The notes under the pieces are model-generated. The model saw only the letters and a program-made list of their open reading frames with translations. It was not told the DNA's origin and ran no database searches. DNA of 64,000 nucleotides, taken from NCBI GenBank assembly GCA_963931925.1, contig OZ007571.1, positions 37,163,623 through 37,227,622 on the forward strand, read 5' to 3'. Of the stretch, positions 31,922 to 44,536 are shown in pieces. The stretch is from Onchidella celtica (taxonomy: Eukaryota; Mollusca; Gastropoda; Systellommatophora; Onchidiidae). Numbering within the stretch: the stretch's first letter is position 1; each line of letters begins with the position of its first letter. The position numbers and the translations under genes are program-made.

Positions 31922-34900
31922 GTCTAAATAGAGCAGCAACAACGACGGCAACAACAACAACAACAATAGTCTAAATGGAGCGGCAACAGCGACGGCAACA
32001 ACAGTGACAATAACTGGAAGACAAAGCTATTTCTGACATTTGATAGCAATGTTCTTCGAACTAAAAACTGAAATGAAATAACAATTGCCTTCCTGGAATA
32101 AAGAAAAAAAATCAAATTATATTGATTGTTCCTAAGCAAACCAATGTTCCTGGTGAAAGTTGATATTTTGAAAGGGAACGCCGCTTGTACAGTAAAGAAT
32201 TACATCAAATATTCAGAGAAACAGAAAACCGTGAAAGAGGCGAAGGGTGGGAAAGAAATGAAGATGGAAAAGAAGATGAAGATGAAACAGAGAAGAAAGT
32301 CTCTCCTTTCCTCTTTTCTCTGCCCCCCCCCCCCCCAACCCCTTTCAATAAACAGCGAGACATTTATGAACCTACACCAATGGAGGTTACATGCGAACTT
32401 CGATACTCTACAGCGCATACAAAATAGATGCACTTGAATACATATAAAAATTTATGAATACATGTATCCTGGTGGCCTTGGTGATAGCGATAATGAAGAA
32501 TAATCATTCTGCCCCTTTTTGAGGAATAAGCAGATCGATTACCAAGTTAGTGCCGCTCTCTAAGAAGGTCAACATTAATCTGAAACTTTCAGATTTTCTA
32601 CAACCACTGTCAGACAGTTTCATGCACAATAACATAGAAAATAATGCTCTTGGCAATGGTTTTCAAAGACACGAATGGAGCTGTTTAGTAAAACTGAAAT
32701 TTATAGCAAGTCATGGCAAAGAAGGATAACGACGATGGTAAAAATATAATAATGGTAAATTTCATCAGTCACAGCGAAGACAACGATAATCTGAATTTGG
32801 CGTCATTACATCACCACACACAATACTTCATTCTAGCATGAGGCGGGATAGATACAGTTATAGCTATCATTTTCTAAATTTCCATGAAAAAGAAAAAGAA
32901 AACTGTAAAAATCCTGTTTCGTGTGCTGACTGGTTACAAATCCAACTGTCTCTGCCCCAGGAAGATTGCAGACAACAGAGTACAGACAAGTGATACAACG
33001 TACATCAATAAATGTAAAAATATGTGTACAAATTATAATTTTATATTTGTAAATGATAATAAAAGAGATGGGTTGAAGATCCTTATTTAAAGTCGACCAC
33101 AGCCATAGGCTTTTGCACTTCTGACAAACGAAGAAAAATTTCGGTAAAAAATGTCCAGGTCGGGTAACAACACAGACTCGTGGCAATTCGCACCGGGCTC
33201 GTCCTCCTCTCTAGCATGTCACCACCGCTGCTGGCCAAAGGCACCCCACCAAGGCGTGGCCAAACACATCCCAAAAAACATGTTCAGGTCGACTCCAAGG
33301 GATCTGAACTCCTGGCCAGCTGGAGCCACTATGAGCGAGGGAAAAAAAATACCCCATTGAACTTTTAAATACATTTAGTTATATAAATAAACATTTGAAA
33401 TTATCTATTCCTCTTAATCCACAGAAAAAATAATACTCTTTCCAGCACTTAAAAGAGAGGCAGAAACAATTGCCATCTGTAGTTGTTCACTACACTTGTG
33501 CGGTTCCGTGACTGGGGCCAGCGAATGAAGAAATGCGTATGATGTGGTAATCAGAATGAAAGAATTGTCGTGAGAAACTGCCAGAAGAAATCAGTTGTTT
33601 CGTGAGAAAGGACAATTCAGGTGCAGATAACAGCGATAAACAAAGCAAGGTGATAACTTCCACTGAAAGGAGATTTTGGAAGACAATGACTGACAAAGGA
33701 AACTGAAATTCACTCTCTGATTTTGTCCACCGCGCAAGTATCCGCTGAGCGAATGCCTTGCGTGACATGTCTTGCACTCCCGAACATAATGGAGTTTGAT
33801 CAAACTGTCGAGCTTTGAGTCAACCTTTGCCCACCTAACCAATGATAATCTGACATTGTTTCAGGTGACAGGCTGTCTAATTTGGAGATTTACCTCAGCG
33901 TGTCCACAAACAAAATTCAGCAGTGCGTGAAATAATCTTCCAATCTTACTGGATGGAAAGGAAAATAAAACCAGTGGATTGAGATCATTATCTGGAAATG
34001 GAAGAATAGTTTCCACCGCTACATTTCTGTTAATGTATAAATACGCACTCTATTTAAAATCGTGTAGATGCTATCTTTTGACCAACTTTTTTAAAGAGTG
34101 CCTTCTCTCACAAACAAAGATATTATGATACTTTAGAGTAATATTACTCCATGGCGGTTCTAGTTCTTCAATACACAAAATGCTACTGAAAACGAACATT
34201 GATTTATCCATGTGATGTCATAAAAGACGGGCTCCTCATATTTTCTTTATTTTGACGTAAAAAAAAAAAATCGGCGCGTGACATTGTGAAATCATTTTCC
34301 AACTATGTTGACGTCGCAAAATTATTATAAAGTCTTGTTATCCTGACCAGGCAGTATATTATTATTTTAAAATAACAATCATGCCCAGTAATATCCCACT
34401 ATAGTATCATGCCTTTGCTTGTAAAAGAAAGATATTTTGAAATATTTAGACAATCGGTTGGTTTCAATTGACGCCACAGAACCCGCGTTTTACCGAATAT
34501 GTTCAAATTATTTTCTCTCAAAATAGCAGTGGAGCATTACATGACAATCTACGCCTCAATTTTGGTGAAGCAAAAGAAACGGACCATGCAGGAACAACCA
34601 CAATCGTTTTAGCTTTGAAATGTGGTCAAAGTCCTGTGTTTTCACAATGGGAAAATAGGCAGCGATCATTATAAAACCAAGTCAGTGCCAAAACAAAACA
34701 AAATGAGTCACTCTATACAGCATGATGGATGTAAGAGGAAGAAAAAAGGGATATTGCTTGTTTGAAATGTTACCGATTGTCATTTTCTGGCATTCTGAAA
34801 AGCAGCCCAACATTCGGAATTCTATAATATTGACAGCCGCATATTTAAAACTCGAGAATGACAAAAAAAAATTTTCTTCCTTGCGACAAGGATTTGTAAA

Positions 34901-35329
34901 CAGAAATAATTATCTTCCTTTACTAAAAAAAAAGAAAAGTGCGAACTCGTGCGAAAATTGTCTCCTTTATTTCCAGTGACACATGTATAATCTCTCTTAA
35001 CAGTTAGGGTACCTGTACCATACAGGCGTACCTAGGGCTATCCAGTATTCTTGATGCAGAGTCTGTGCTGCAGGTGAAAGAACGAGCAGATTCAAACTAA
35101 GAATCAATCTATTACAGACAATTCGCATTTCTTTCTCTACCGTTTTGTTAACTTAATAGATTGATACTGAAGTATATTTACGAGAAAGTATTAGTTTGCA
35201 TTTCTGTTTCGGGCAAGCTCATTCAAGAGTGTAGATGCATTGGATTCGAATATTACGTTGGGCACAAAGAATGATTAGGTCAAATTCAATTGATACCGTT
35301 TCTTGTCCAATTAGGACAAATTTACTGGC
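31211..35329. other. Intergenic sequence with simple repeats, no supported gene
   Basis: Contains poly-G (31586-31597), pure (CAA)n at 31868-31921 with further CAA/CAG units to 31990, poly-C (32323-32336), and AT-rich sequence. A GC-richer patch at 33170-33340 is open on both strands but has no motif I recognise. Confidence 0.45.
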
Positions 35330-35850
35330 GCCATTTCTGAATAGAATAAATTCCCTCGACACTGTTTCTGATTCAGACAAATTCTTTCCACACTGTTTCT
35401 GATTCAGACAAACTCTTTCCACACTGCTACTGAGTCAGATAAATTCTTTCCACACTGTTTCTGATTCAGACAAACTCTTTCCACACTGCTACTGAGTCAG
35501 ACCAATTCTTTCCACACTGTTTCTGATTCAGACAAACTCTTTCCACACTGCTACTGAGTCAGACCAATTCTTTCGACACTGTTTCTGATTCAGACAAATT
35601 CTTTCCACACTGCTACTGAGTCAGACAAATTCTTTCCACACTGTTTCTGATTCAGACAAACTCTTTCCACACTGCTACTGAGTCAGACAAATTCTTTCCA
35701 CACTGTTTCTGAGTCAGACACATTCTTTCCACGCTGTTTTCTGATTCAGACAAATCTTTTCCATAGTGTTTCTTATTCAGACACATTCCCTCGACCCTGT
35801 TTCTTCAGAAGAATTAATTCAATACTGTTTCCAATTAGGACAAATTCACC
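35330..35850. repeat. 31-bp minisatellite with alternating unit types
   Basis: About 15 tandem copies of a 31-bp unit containing ACTGTTTCTGATTCAGACAA. In the central part two unit types alternate strictly: one with GTTTCTGATTCAG, the other with GCTACTGAGTCAG. This gives a 62-bp higher-order period. The edges are more diverged. Confidence 0.9.
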
Positions 35851-36853
35851 CAGTATTCAATACACCTTGTTTGATTCCTAAGATGATCGTGTAAAATACA
35901 AATTCGAGTCTGATATTAATTTTCTTTCCTTTTTTTTCAGAGTGGATAAGTCGATTTCTTCCGGTTTTCTGTTTTTTGGCATGTGAGGTAAATAATGATT
36001 TTACAAATGAGAAGATGAGTTTTGAACAAACTTAAAGATCCCTTACTTACTATCCTCGCAAAAAAAAGCAACAACAAAAAAATCAACAACAACACACACA
36101 CACATACAAAAAAAAAAGGCCCAAAACAACGACAACAATAACTATTTTTCTTTGAGGAAAAAGAACAGCACCATCGCAATGATGAATTTTGAATTACTGT
36201 CCGTCATAAATAATGGCGTTCTTATTGTGTCGCCAGATTTTTCGCCAGTGGACGATACCACTTTCTCTGAATAATCGATCTTGAAAAATGGGGTGGCGAT
36301 TACAGACTTCTTGAATTATGTGCTGCAGATATACTACAAACCCAAAATGTATGTAACCGACACCGGGCGACAATGAATCATGTATCAAAGTATGATGTAC
36401 GGACATGGTTAGAATACGTTTTTTCTTCTTGCTGAATATGCAGAACATGTGTAGACAAGATAATGTCAGTGGAAGAAGAAAATGAAGACAAAGAAACAAA
36501 AAACTTGACAAGGAATATGAGATGAAACAGACTAAAGATAAACAGCAAATGCTTAAATGCACGACGATTCTCTTTCACTATAATCAACATTGTCACTGTT
36601 ATCGATCTTTACCACCGTGTATTTAAATCCTGTAATTTATGTAAAAGAAATTCTACTCGCTTTCGAAGATTGAAAAGGAACTAAAAACAAACATTTACCC
36701 AAAAAAAAACACGAAATTGTAAAAAAAAAAAAATTCGATTTTCCAAGCGAGAGCACTAAACAACCAAGGTTTTGCTTAGCAGGAGAACCTATTCAGCCTA
36801 GTTCAATAAACCTTAGTCATTTCAAACAATCACCTGCTATCATAAATACAGAG
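35851..36853. other. Intergenic sequence without supported genes
   Basis: Includes a CAA/ACAC-rich run (36061-36115). Open frames on the minus strand are Leu/Ser-rich and unremarkable. Confidence 0.4.
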
Positions 36854-36946
36854 TGACATCATCATCATCATCATCGTTATTATCATCATCATCATCATCA
36901 TCATAACCACCACCATCATTATCATCATTATTATCATCACCACAAC

Positions 36947-36981
<35 letters not shown>

Positions 36982-37070
36982 CCACCACCACCACCATCAT
37001 CATCATCATTATCGTCCTGACTATCATCATCATCATCATCATCATGACATCATCATTATCATCATTTTTT
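36854..37070. repeat. ATC/ACC trinucleotide array
   Basis: Nearly continuous (ATC)n with interspersed ACC and ATT. The poly-Met frame on the minus strand is an artefact of CAT repeats. Confidence 0.9.
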
Positions 37071-38416
37071 TTCTCACACTTTTTACGTTCTTCGTTATCA
37101 TACCGTCAGCATCATCACTGCCGAATTCATCTCCCTCTCCTCCAGCCTCTCGCCATCCTCACCTTTGTCTTTCAGCCTCCTCTCCCCTCCCCCTCTTTTT
37201 GCAAGAAACTAAAAAACACAAAAAAACAAAACGACACTTCTTACAGGCCAAGATGTTAGCTGGGGCGGGAGAAAGGAAATGCAGAGCCTCAGAAAACCAC
37301 CCCCCCACTCCCCCCAAAAAGCTCTCCGAAGTTAATCAAGTTGTGTTGTTACGTGAGATGAATTTAATCTTGTGTGCGATCAAATTTCCAATTGTAATCA
37401 TTGGGATTATGATTTTTTTTCTCTGCACTTGTGAATCATATGTGTAGTTCCATTTTATTCCTGCCTTCTGCTTTCTGTCTCTCATCAACCTCCCCCCCCC
37501 CCGCCCCCGTTCCTACCACTTTCCACCGCTTTCCCCTTTTTTTTTCTTCTCTCACGCATTAGATTTTATTATTATTTTTTTTATATTTTGTTGGAAATCC
37601 CGAAGACGAGATTAAAAAGTTCGAAGAAGTGCTGATTTAAAAAAAGAGAAACGAAACAAAAACAAAAAGAATAATTTTAGGAGCATTACATGTAACATCT
37701 ATCCTTTTTCGTCCAACACCCTTCTTTCTCATCTTACGCCATTTTCATTTGAACAGGAGAACAGACTATAAAAGAAAAAAAAATATACCAAAAATGGGAT
37801 GGTTTTATTAAAGAACGAAAACGCAATTCTATGATTTCCTTTTTTTTTCTTCCATGTGTTCTGCATTTAATCCTTAGGACTTGCAGGTGTAAGTTTTCCT
37901 AAGCAGACATGCAAAGGATTGTGGAAGCATTCGGTTCGTTGCAATGCTGTCTCTCCCAAAATAACATTGACAGAGCTGAAATGTGATGTACGGTTCCTTC
38001 TGAATTCGTTTTTTTTTCTTTTCGAAGCTTATTTGCATGATTCTTCTGTATATTTTGAACTGGCCGCCAGGTCTACAATAAATTTTAACTTGAAACTTAT
38101 ATGTCCATACAACATTTTTTGGTACCATTACGTAAAATAGAAAAACAAAACGTAAAGGAAGTGCACTTTTGCATAGCTAGGGAAGATATCCTCTACCGAT
38201 GCACTTTGCATAGGTAACTCTGTCCTTTGTAAAGTTGAAGATTTGTACCTCCCTCCATGTTTCAGGCAAAGGCGACATCGGAAGTCGGAAGTGCTAAATT
38301 TAGACCAATTATAATTCCAAACTTTTTGTGATGACGTAGTACACTATCTTCTCTACCTTCGCACTTTCAAACACAAATCATGAGGTAAAAATGTTACCGC
38401 TGTCTTGAGTCCAGCT
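37071..38416. other. Intergenic sequence without supported genes
   Basis: Pyrimidine-rich near 37090-37200 and 37450-37560 with poly-C runs. No gene motif seen. Confidence 0.4.
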
Positions 38417-38772
38417 CAGTGATTCTCAAAGGGAAGGCACTTAGTTCAAAGGGGAGGAAAATTAAAATCTAAGGGAAGGAATCTTTGCCAGGGGGAGGCA
38501 CTGGGAAAGAATTTCAGTCAAAGGAGGAACTCCAAACTGGGAAGGAATAGAGCATGACATCAAATAGGTTTTCTATTTTTTTCTTTTATTCATTTGATGG
38601 CAGTTACTGATAAAGAAATTTAGTCCATGAATTGTTTCAGTAATGACCTATGTAAAAGTGTTATGGTGAAAAAAAAAAAAAAGCGAATAGATGATAATTC
38701 AAATGGGTGAGGCATTGACCAAAGCTGGGATCGTAAGGGATGAAATATGGCCTAGCACGCTGAGAACCGCTG
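38417..38772. mobile_element. hAT-like MITE
   Basis: Left end CAGTGATTCTCAAAG; right end, inverted, CAGCGGTTCTCAGCG. Flanking octamers GTCCAGCT (38409-38416) and GTTCTGCT (38773-38780) match at 6 of 8 bases. These are typical hAT features. The 356-bp interior has GGGAGG-rich and AT-rich parts and no transposase. Confidence 0.72.
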
Positions 38773-38795
38773 GTTCTGCTAAGGTTACTTTTGGC

Positions 38796-39246
38796 AAAGA
38801 TACTAGACACAATAAGATGAGACAGCCCCTTCTTCGCACCTCTAATAAAATCGTGCACACATTTAGCACACAGATCGGGGGCGCGGCCTAAGGCGCATTG
38901 CATGAAAAGAATACTTATATCATGATAAATTAATGATGCTGATTTGTTACAGTGCTACTACTACTGCTACTACTACTAATACTACCACACCACTACAACT
39001 ACCCCCCCCCCCACACACACACGTAACCAGAGTTTTCCTGCAGTGACTGGAGTTATAATTAGAAAATACCTGACGTCAGTCGAGGCCTACAGCGATGGCT
39101 GAACAGTGAAGAAAATTAAATATTTTCCTTACTTTGTAAAATACGACTTTGTTCACGACTTCCGCTCATTCACCAGTAGGTGACGGTGCGAAATCTGTGC
39201 ACGCTTAACACTCTAGCCGTCTCATCTTATTGTATTTAGTATCTTT
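38796..39246. mobile_element. Inverted-repeat block, possible MITE
   Basis: The 31-bp segment at 38796-38826 (AAAGATACTAGACACAATAAG...) recurs inverted at 39216-39246 with few mismatches, about 390 bases apart. It starts just past the target duplication of the hAT-like MITE at 38417..38772. True ends and a target duplication were not determined. An ACT/CAC-rich tract (38952-39022) lies inside. Confidence 0.5.
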
Positions 39247-39800
39247 ACTGTTGGTCAAGAACTCTTAAAAATATGTCAGAATGAAAAACAAAATGCACTA
39301 CCATGAAATCAAAACGAAACAAAAACACCTGTAGCCGTGCAGCTTGGTCTGCCATCCTCATTAAGTCAGCCAGAAAACATTCGACTTGGCTCCCTTACCG
39401 GAAGCTCCTTTTGGAAGAAAAAAAAAGGGCGGGGAGTGGGGGGGGGGGGGGTATGTCCGGCTGAGAGTGCAGTCCGTTTTGTCCTGTGATCTGGATGCTG
39501 CTTTCTCGTTGCCGGTTATTCTTTTTTTTTTCATCTTTCCTTCAAAACAAAATCAGCTGTTATTTTTCTAAGAGACAGTTTTACGTTGAATAAGATTGAT
39601 ATCGTACATCCCCTGCAAAAATCCTCCCTTTGTTCCTTTTCTCTTCATCATTCTGTATTCTTTTATCATTCTTTGCTGCCACCTCCCTTCACACCCCTTT
39701 CCATAATTCTGTATTTTCCTCTGCATTTTTGCTTCTTTTCCTCTCTCGATATCTTAACATGTTCACTTTCCCAGCCGTTCCCTTTGTGACAGGCTTTCCC
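39247..39800. other. Intergenic sequence flanking element 2
   Basis: Contains a poly-G tract (39438-39451) and pyrimidine-rich sequence leading to the element 2 target site. No gene seen. Confidence 0.4.
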
Positions 39801-39805
39801 GTTAC
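39801..39805. repeat. Target-site duplication of element 2, left copy
   Basis: GTTAC here and GTTAC at 46370-46374 directly flank the two LTRs. Confidence 0.9.
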
Positions 39806-40672
39806 TGTCACAAATCCCAGACTGGGAGATGTAATAAGTTATGACAGGACAACAATCACGAACAAACAAGTTAACACTTAACAGAACAATCCATCAGACT
39901 CACACATTTATTAAACATAATTATACATATAATAGCGCAATTACATATATTATATTATTGAAATGACTGCCGTACAACGGCCTTATTCTCACACACACGC
40001 TCCCTCGGATCCACAATCCGGTAGTTACTCCTAAAGGCACTTCGGCCTCAGCCTCTCCCCTCAGGGTCTTAATAGTACATTAATGATTCACTGGCACCGC
40101 AGTCTCTCGGTATCACCTTCCTATTGTCATACACCTTAGCACTCCCCTAGCACCTCCGCAGGGCAATAACACATTATTATTTCCATAGCCATCAACATGG
40201 CAACAACATAATATCAGTTCACTAGCCTATCAACATGGCAACAACATAGTATCTCATTCACTCTCATATCTACGTCCCTGCCCGTGGCCTGACTGCCACG
40301 ACTTTATGTGCCTCTACTGTCCTGCACTGACAGCCTCACTTCTGGCCTATGTGTGGCCTCCGGCCCTATGCTGGCCTATCCCCTGTGCTCATCGAGGTTG
40401 CTCTGCGGCCCGTCCCCGACACCAGTCATAACTGGAAAGACTTTCTCCTAGTCTTCTCGACTGCTTCCTTTTATCTCTGCCCGATGGGCTATTATTCACA
40501 GATCCGCTCCCTAGGACCTTCTAACTTGCAGTGATAGTTATACAGCGCTTTCGCCTCCTTCAGACCCCCCACTCATGACATGCACGACTTTTCTTCCCTG
40601 TCTCCGTGCGTTAATTTTACTCTCCTCCTTTCCCCCCGTAATTATTAACTATCGCTCACTCCACTCGTGACA
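39806..40672 (-). repeat. 3' LTR of element 2
   Basis: 867 bp, starting TGTCACAAATCC and ending CGTGACA on the + strand. It is repeated at a constant offset of 5697 bases at 45503..46369, without a difference that I could see. A minus-strand AATAAA lies at 39907-39912. It also contains a short internal duplication (ATCAACATGGCAACAACAT, near 40190 and 40230). Confidence 0.95.
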
Positions 40673-40691
40673 TCATCCCCCACCCCAAAAA
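40673..40691 (-). promoter_or_regulatory. Polypurine tract of element 2
   Basis: Directly before the 3' LTR the minus strand reads TTTTTTTGGGGTGGGGGATGA. The G-rich run is in the standard place for the plus-strand primer of an LTR retrotransposon. Confidence 0.75.
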
Positions 40692-41025
40692 AATTAATGC
40701 AATTAATTTCAAATCGCATCAAGATGACTGTCAACGAGTGAGCCTGAGCAATACCTACATTAAAAATGACCTACCAGTTCCCCTAGTATATAGAATACCG
40801 AAATCAGGGGAAAATATGGGGATCAATATGGCCTGCAATACGCATATATGTGTCACATCATGAATAGCTAACTAACCACAATACTTAATACAGAATCAAA
40901 AACCATTCAACCTATCAACCATTCTTCATATCATATTTATAATGTCAATATTTTAAAGTCGACTTATTCACACAGATCCTGTCAATGTTCCTGTCCTCCG
41001 ATGTATAAGCTCCTGAAATCTTCCC

Positions 41026-41910
41026 CTAGGCTCGACTAAGGTAGTCGGCGATATGATTGCTGGTTCCTGGAATTGGTTGAATAACGAAGGTATACGGCTG
41101 CAAAGCCAATGCCCATCTAGACAAGCGTGGGCTGGACGAACGATTCTTCGACAAAAATGTCAGTGGCTTGTGGTCCGTCTGGATACAAAATTCTCGTCCC
41201 ATGAGATAACGTCCTAGTTTCTGGACGGACCAGACAATGGCAAGACACTCACGCTCTATCACAGAATACTTTCTTTCTCTCTGCAATAACTTCCTACTGA
41301 CATAACATACAGGATGGAGACATTCGTTCTTCTCCTGTAGAAGACAAGCGCCGACACCAGAGTCCGACGCATCCGTTCTGAGGATAAAATTTGATCGAAA
41401 ATCGGGTAATATCAGAATGGGTGACGATGATAATGCTGTCACCAAATTATCAAATGCTGTCTGACATTCAGACGTCCACTGGACCTTATCGGGTTGTCCC
41501 TTCTTAGTAAGGTCAGTAAGAGAAGATGACAAGGAGGAAAAATTTGGAATGAACTTTCTGTAATAATTTAAAATTCCCACTAAGCTTCTGACTTGTTTCT
41601 TTGTTTTTGGGATTTGCAACCCTACTAACTTGTCAATTTTTGTTACTTCAGGTCTCTGAACACCTCTACCCACAATATGTCCTAAGAATATTATCTCTGG
41701 ACATGCCAAATCCATCTTTGCGGGTTTAGCAGTTAACCCAAAATGACGTAATCGTTGAAAAATTACTGTTAGTGTCTGAATATGATCAGACCATGTCGAC
41801 GTATGGCATGCTATATCGTCAAAGAATGACACGACATTAGGTATGTCCTTCAACACTAGTATGAGAATACAGATACTCTGGTCTCTCATGAAACCTCTGC
41901 AGCATATCAA
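41026..41910 (-). pseudogene. pol: Truncated RT and RNase H of element 2
   Basis: The frame ends at 41026 with DYLSRA. The RT part starts only at the catalytic box (FFDD, replacing the usual YVDD), followed by the thumb region (GLTAKPAKM, FLGHIVGRG, RSLVGILNYYRKFIPNFSSL). RNase H is complete in outline (RTDASDSGVGACLLQ, YSVIERECLAIVW, QTDHKPL, ADYLSR). Fingers and most of the palm are missing. The first ~24 residues of the open frame come from the integrase tail read in the wrong frame; the join is near 41845-41860. RT cannot be active. Confidence 0.85.
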
Positions 41911-44536
41911 CGTGGAAAACCTTTACTGATCCATCAATGTGGATAGCGTAATCTACCTTTGAAACAATTCGCTCAATAACATAAGGACCTTTCCATGTCA
42001 TCAATAACTTATTATGGTCCGTAGGTAACAACAATAGGACCTTGTCTCCTGGCTTAAAAATTCTCAGTTTGGATCCTCTATCTTCATAGTTCTTTGCTCT
42101 TGCTGAAGCGATACTAGACGCTTCTTCTGCTATAGTGCGCGCTGAAGATAATCTTTCTCTTAAATCAACAAGGTCTATCGAAACCTTTTTACCCGTTTCC
42201 GAAACCGTGGGGATCTTTTGAAGAGGAGCCTGGGGTGTACGACCCTTATGCGTCGTCTTTTGGCACGCACTGCACGTCTTACAATACAGCCGTACATCTC
42301 TATGTATCGATGGCCAATAAAAATCTTTCAGAACTCTCTGCTTGGTTCTAGCACTTCCCATATGACCCGCTAGTGGAACATCATGGGCCAGACGCAATAC
42401 TGTAGCAATTAACGACCGCGGCACGACGACCTGCTTTTGAACGGAAGCCACTGTGACGTACATACGGAACAGGATGCCCCCCTGGACAAAAAAAGAAGAT
42501 GACCCGTTCTTATATCTCCTCGTTTTCTCGGTTCGCGCTTCCCCAAAACATGGGTTTAATGATGGATCCTCCCTTTGTAATCTCGCCAAGCGCTCTGGCG
42601 TGATATCTAGGTTGACCGCTGGCGTCGCCAAAGGTCTAATCTTATCTTTATCCGCTACCCGTCGACGTGTTTCGACCGCGGCGCAAAAGTCAATACCCTT
42701 TGATTGCGACCATGCTTGCACGTTCTCATCGGAAGGGGAAACCACCCGTGATACATTCCCAATGATGAGCTGGGCGCCTGGAAAACAACCAACGACTGCC
42801 TCGACTTCCCCGCTAAGGAAAGGTGTATCTATCATTATTCTTGCCATGGGTAATTTCTCAATGGCCCCCGAAAATTGGATGCACGGGACAGTCTCACCTG
42901 TAAGCTGTGAATCCCGAATGCAGTCCCTATGCACTCCCACAACGGTAGATCCTGTATCTCGTAAAACCGAGACCGGTTCGTCCCCAACAAACCCCGGATA
43001 AACCCTAAGACCACCTCCTGTATGACATGAATTTATAACGGGGATCTTTCTCCCACAAGGTAAAACACCGGAAGATAATAACTTCTCACAACTGGGACAC
43101 TTAGAATACTGTCCGCCTCCGTTGTCCGATGTAACACACGCAGCCGCATGATGAAATTTATTTGGGGAGCATGGACTGGAGCTACTGTCCACGTTCGCCG
43201 CTATCCTACCTGCCGGGCAGTTCACGCTGATGTGATCTGCTCTTCCGCAGTTCCAACACTTCGCGGCCCTACACTCGCGCGAAAAGTGACCCACGCGTCC
43301 GCAAGTCCAACACTCCGCTCCCTGTGCTGTACTAGGCCTGGGTCCCCGTGACCCATCGCGACCGGAACTAGAGTCCCTATGCCGTCGGTCATCGGCAAAG
43401 GTCACAATTCGCCCCCGGCCATTACCGCGACCTAGCCCTCCTGCTCGGTCAAACTTACCGGATCCATATGCCGGTGCTTGGTGATAGCCCCTACGCTGCC
43501 CCTGGGCTTGCCCGCTATAGGCACCACGCTGACGCGACCTGTCCCCAAGTCCTGCCGGCGACCCCTCGACAACGGCGACGTACCCAGCATCTTGGACGTA
43601 CGCCCTGGCGACTGGTTTGGACGGATGCGCCGTACGGTATGCCTCCGCCAACTTAGACGCCTCCTGCACCGTCGCGGGTTCGTTCTCTTTCAGGAAAGCC
43701 ACCAGATCTTTGTGGCACGACGCGTACAGCTGGTCACGGATCATTAGGTCTTTCAGTTTAGCGAAATCCGTGCCCACATGCGCCAAGTCTACCCAGTTCG
43801 CGAAATACTCAGTTAGTCTCGCGACGAAGGCAGCAAAGTCCTCCCTGGTATCTGCACGTGCTCGCCTAAACTGCTCCCGGAAATACTCCTCGGTACGCGC
43901 AAATCGGCGAAGCAGCAAAGCCTTCAGCTTATCGTAATCTTGCACGTCTTCGCGCTGTAGCTCTTTAAAGTAGGTTAACGCTCGCCCCTGCAATAGAGAC
44001 GCCAGGTACGTGGCCCATAATTCCTTATTTTCCCCCCATTGCAATTGTGCGTTCAGTTCGAACCTGTAAAGGAAGGCGTCTATGTCGTCCTTCCGGTCGT
44101 CGAACGTAGGGAGCTTAATCCTAACGCCACCTTCATTGTGTACCTGCCGCTCAACTGTTTCTGTTGGCGCATTCTTTTTGAGTTCTAATTCCGCGATTCT
44201 TACTCGCGCGTCTGTCTCCCGCTCTTGAGCTTCTATCTCCTTTAACTTTAACTCCCTCTCCTGAGCCTGTTTCTCCTGTTGCTGATGCAACTCCTTTAAC
44301 TTAAACTCCCTTTCCTGTTGCTGAGCCTCTAACTCCTTCAACTTAAACTCTCTTTCCTCTTCCTTATCCTTAGCCTCTCTCTCCTGCTCCTGAGCCTTAG
44401 CCTCTTTTTCTCGCTCTCTATCCTTAGCACGCTCATCGCGCAAATCCGCCTGCTGTTCTTTAATCCAGCCGCGTAACTCCTCTCCCTCCAGGCCAAGTTC
44501 CTTACCCAACTTCATTAGTTGTTGGAGTTCCGCCAT
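41837..44536 (-). CDS. gag-pol: Gag-protease-partial integrase polyprotein of element 2
   Basis: One frame of 899 residues. Residues 30-125 are a charged coiled coil with repeated EREFKLKELEAQ. Residues about 140-300 form the Gag capsid-like region. CCHC knuckles lie at 409-422 (CWTCGRVGHFSREC) and 427-440. The aspartic protease motif DTGS is at 527-530. The integrase zinc finger (H718, H725, CKTC/CSAC about 752-758) follows. After IDLV at about 787-790 the catalytic core, including two of the D,D,E residues, is missing. The frame resumes in the C-terminal region with WKGPYVIERIV (GPY/F module, about 848-858). The deletion is in frame. Gag and protease are in one frame with no stop, unlike element 1. 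Confidence 0.88.
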   Translation of the reverse strand: MAELQQLMKLGKELGLEGEELRGWIKEQQADLRDERAKDREREKEAKAQEQEREAKDKEEEREFKLKELEAQQQEREFKLKELHQQQEKQAQERELKLKEIEAQERETDARVRIAELELKKNAPTETVERQVHNEGGVRIKLPTFDDRKDDIDAFLYRFELNAQLQWGENKELWATYLASLLQGRALTYFKELQREDVQDYDKLKALLLRRFARTEEYFREQFRRARADTREDFAAFVARLTEYFANWVDLAHVGTDFAKLKDLMIRDQLYASCHKDLVAFLKENEPATVQEASKLAEAYRTAHPSKPVARAYVQDAGYVAVVEGSPAGLGDRSRQRGAYSGQAQGQRRGYHQAPAYGSGKFDRAGGLGRGNGRGRIVTFADDRRHRDSSSGRDGSRGPRPSTAQGAECWTCGRVGHFSRECRAAKCWNCGRADHISVNCPAGRIAANVDSSSSPCSPNKFHHAAACVTSDNGGGQYSKCPSCEKLLSSGVLPCGRKIPVINSCHTGGGLRVYPGFVGDEPVSVLRDTGSTVVGVHRDCIRDSQLTGETVPCIQFSGAIEKLPMARIMIDTPFLSGEVEAVVGCFPGAQLIIGNVSRVVSPSDENVQAWSQSKGIDFCAAVETRRRVADKDKIRPLATPAVNLDITPERLARLQREDPSLNPCFGEARTEKTRRYKNGSSSFFVQGGILFRMYVTVASVQKQVVVPRSLIATVLRLAHDVPLAGHMGSARTKQRVLKDFYWPSIHRDVRLYCKTCSACQKTTHKGRTPQAPLQKIPTVSETGKKVSIDLVDLRERLSSARTIAEEASSIASARAKNYEDRGSKLRIFKPGDKVLLLLPTDHNKLLMTWKGPYVIERIVSKVDYAIHIDGSVKVFHVDMLQRFHERPEYLYSHTSVEGHT

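Noticed and set aside
35330..35850. Possible CRISPR-like array because of regular spacing
   Set aside because: Units are directly adjacent with no unique spacers, and the DNA is animal nuclear DNA.
36830..37045. Poly-Met/Val open frame
   Set aside because: Artefact of the ATC/CAT array.
40349..40534. 61-codon frame repeated exactly at 46046..46231
   Set aside because: It lies in the LTRs on the strand opposite to the element's genes; it is duplicated only because the LTRs are.
42453..43001. 182-codon + strand frame inside element 2
   Set aside because: Antisense shadow of the Gag-Pol frame, without recognisable motifs.
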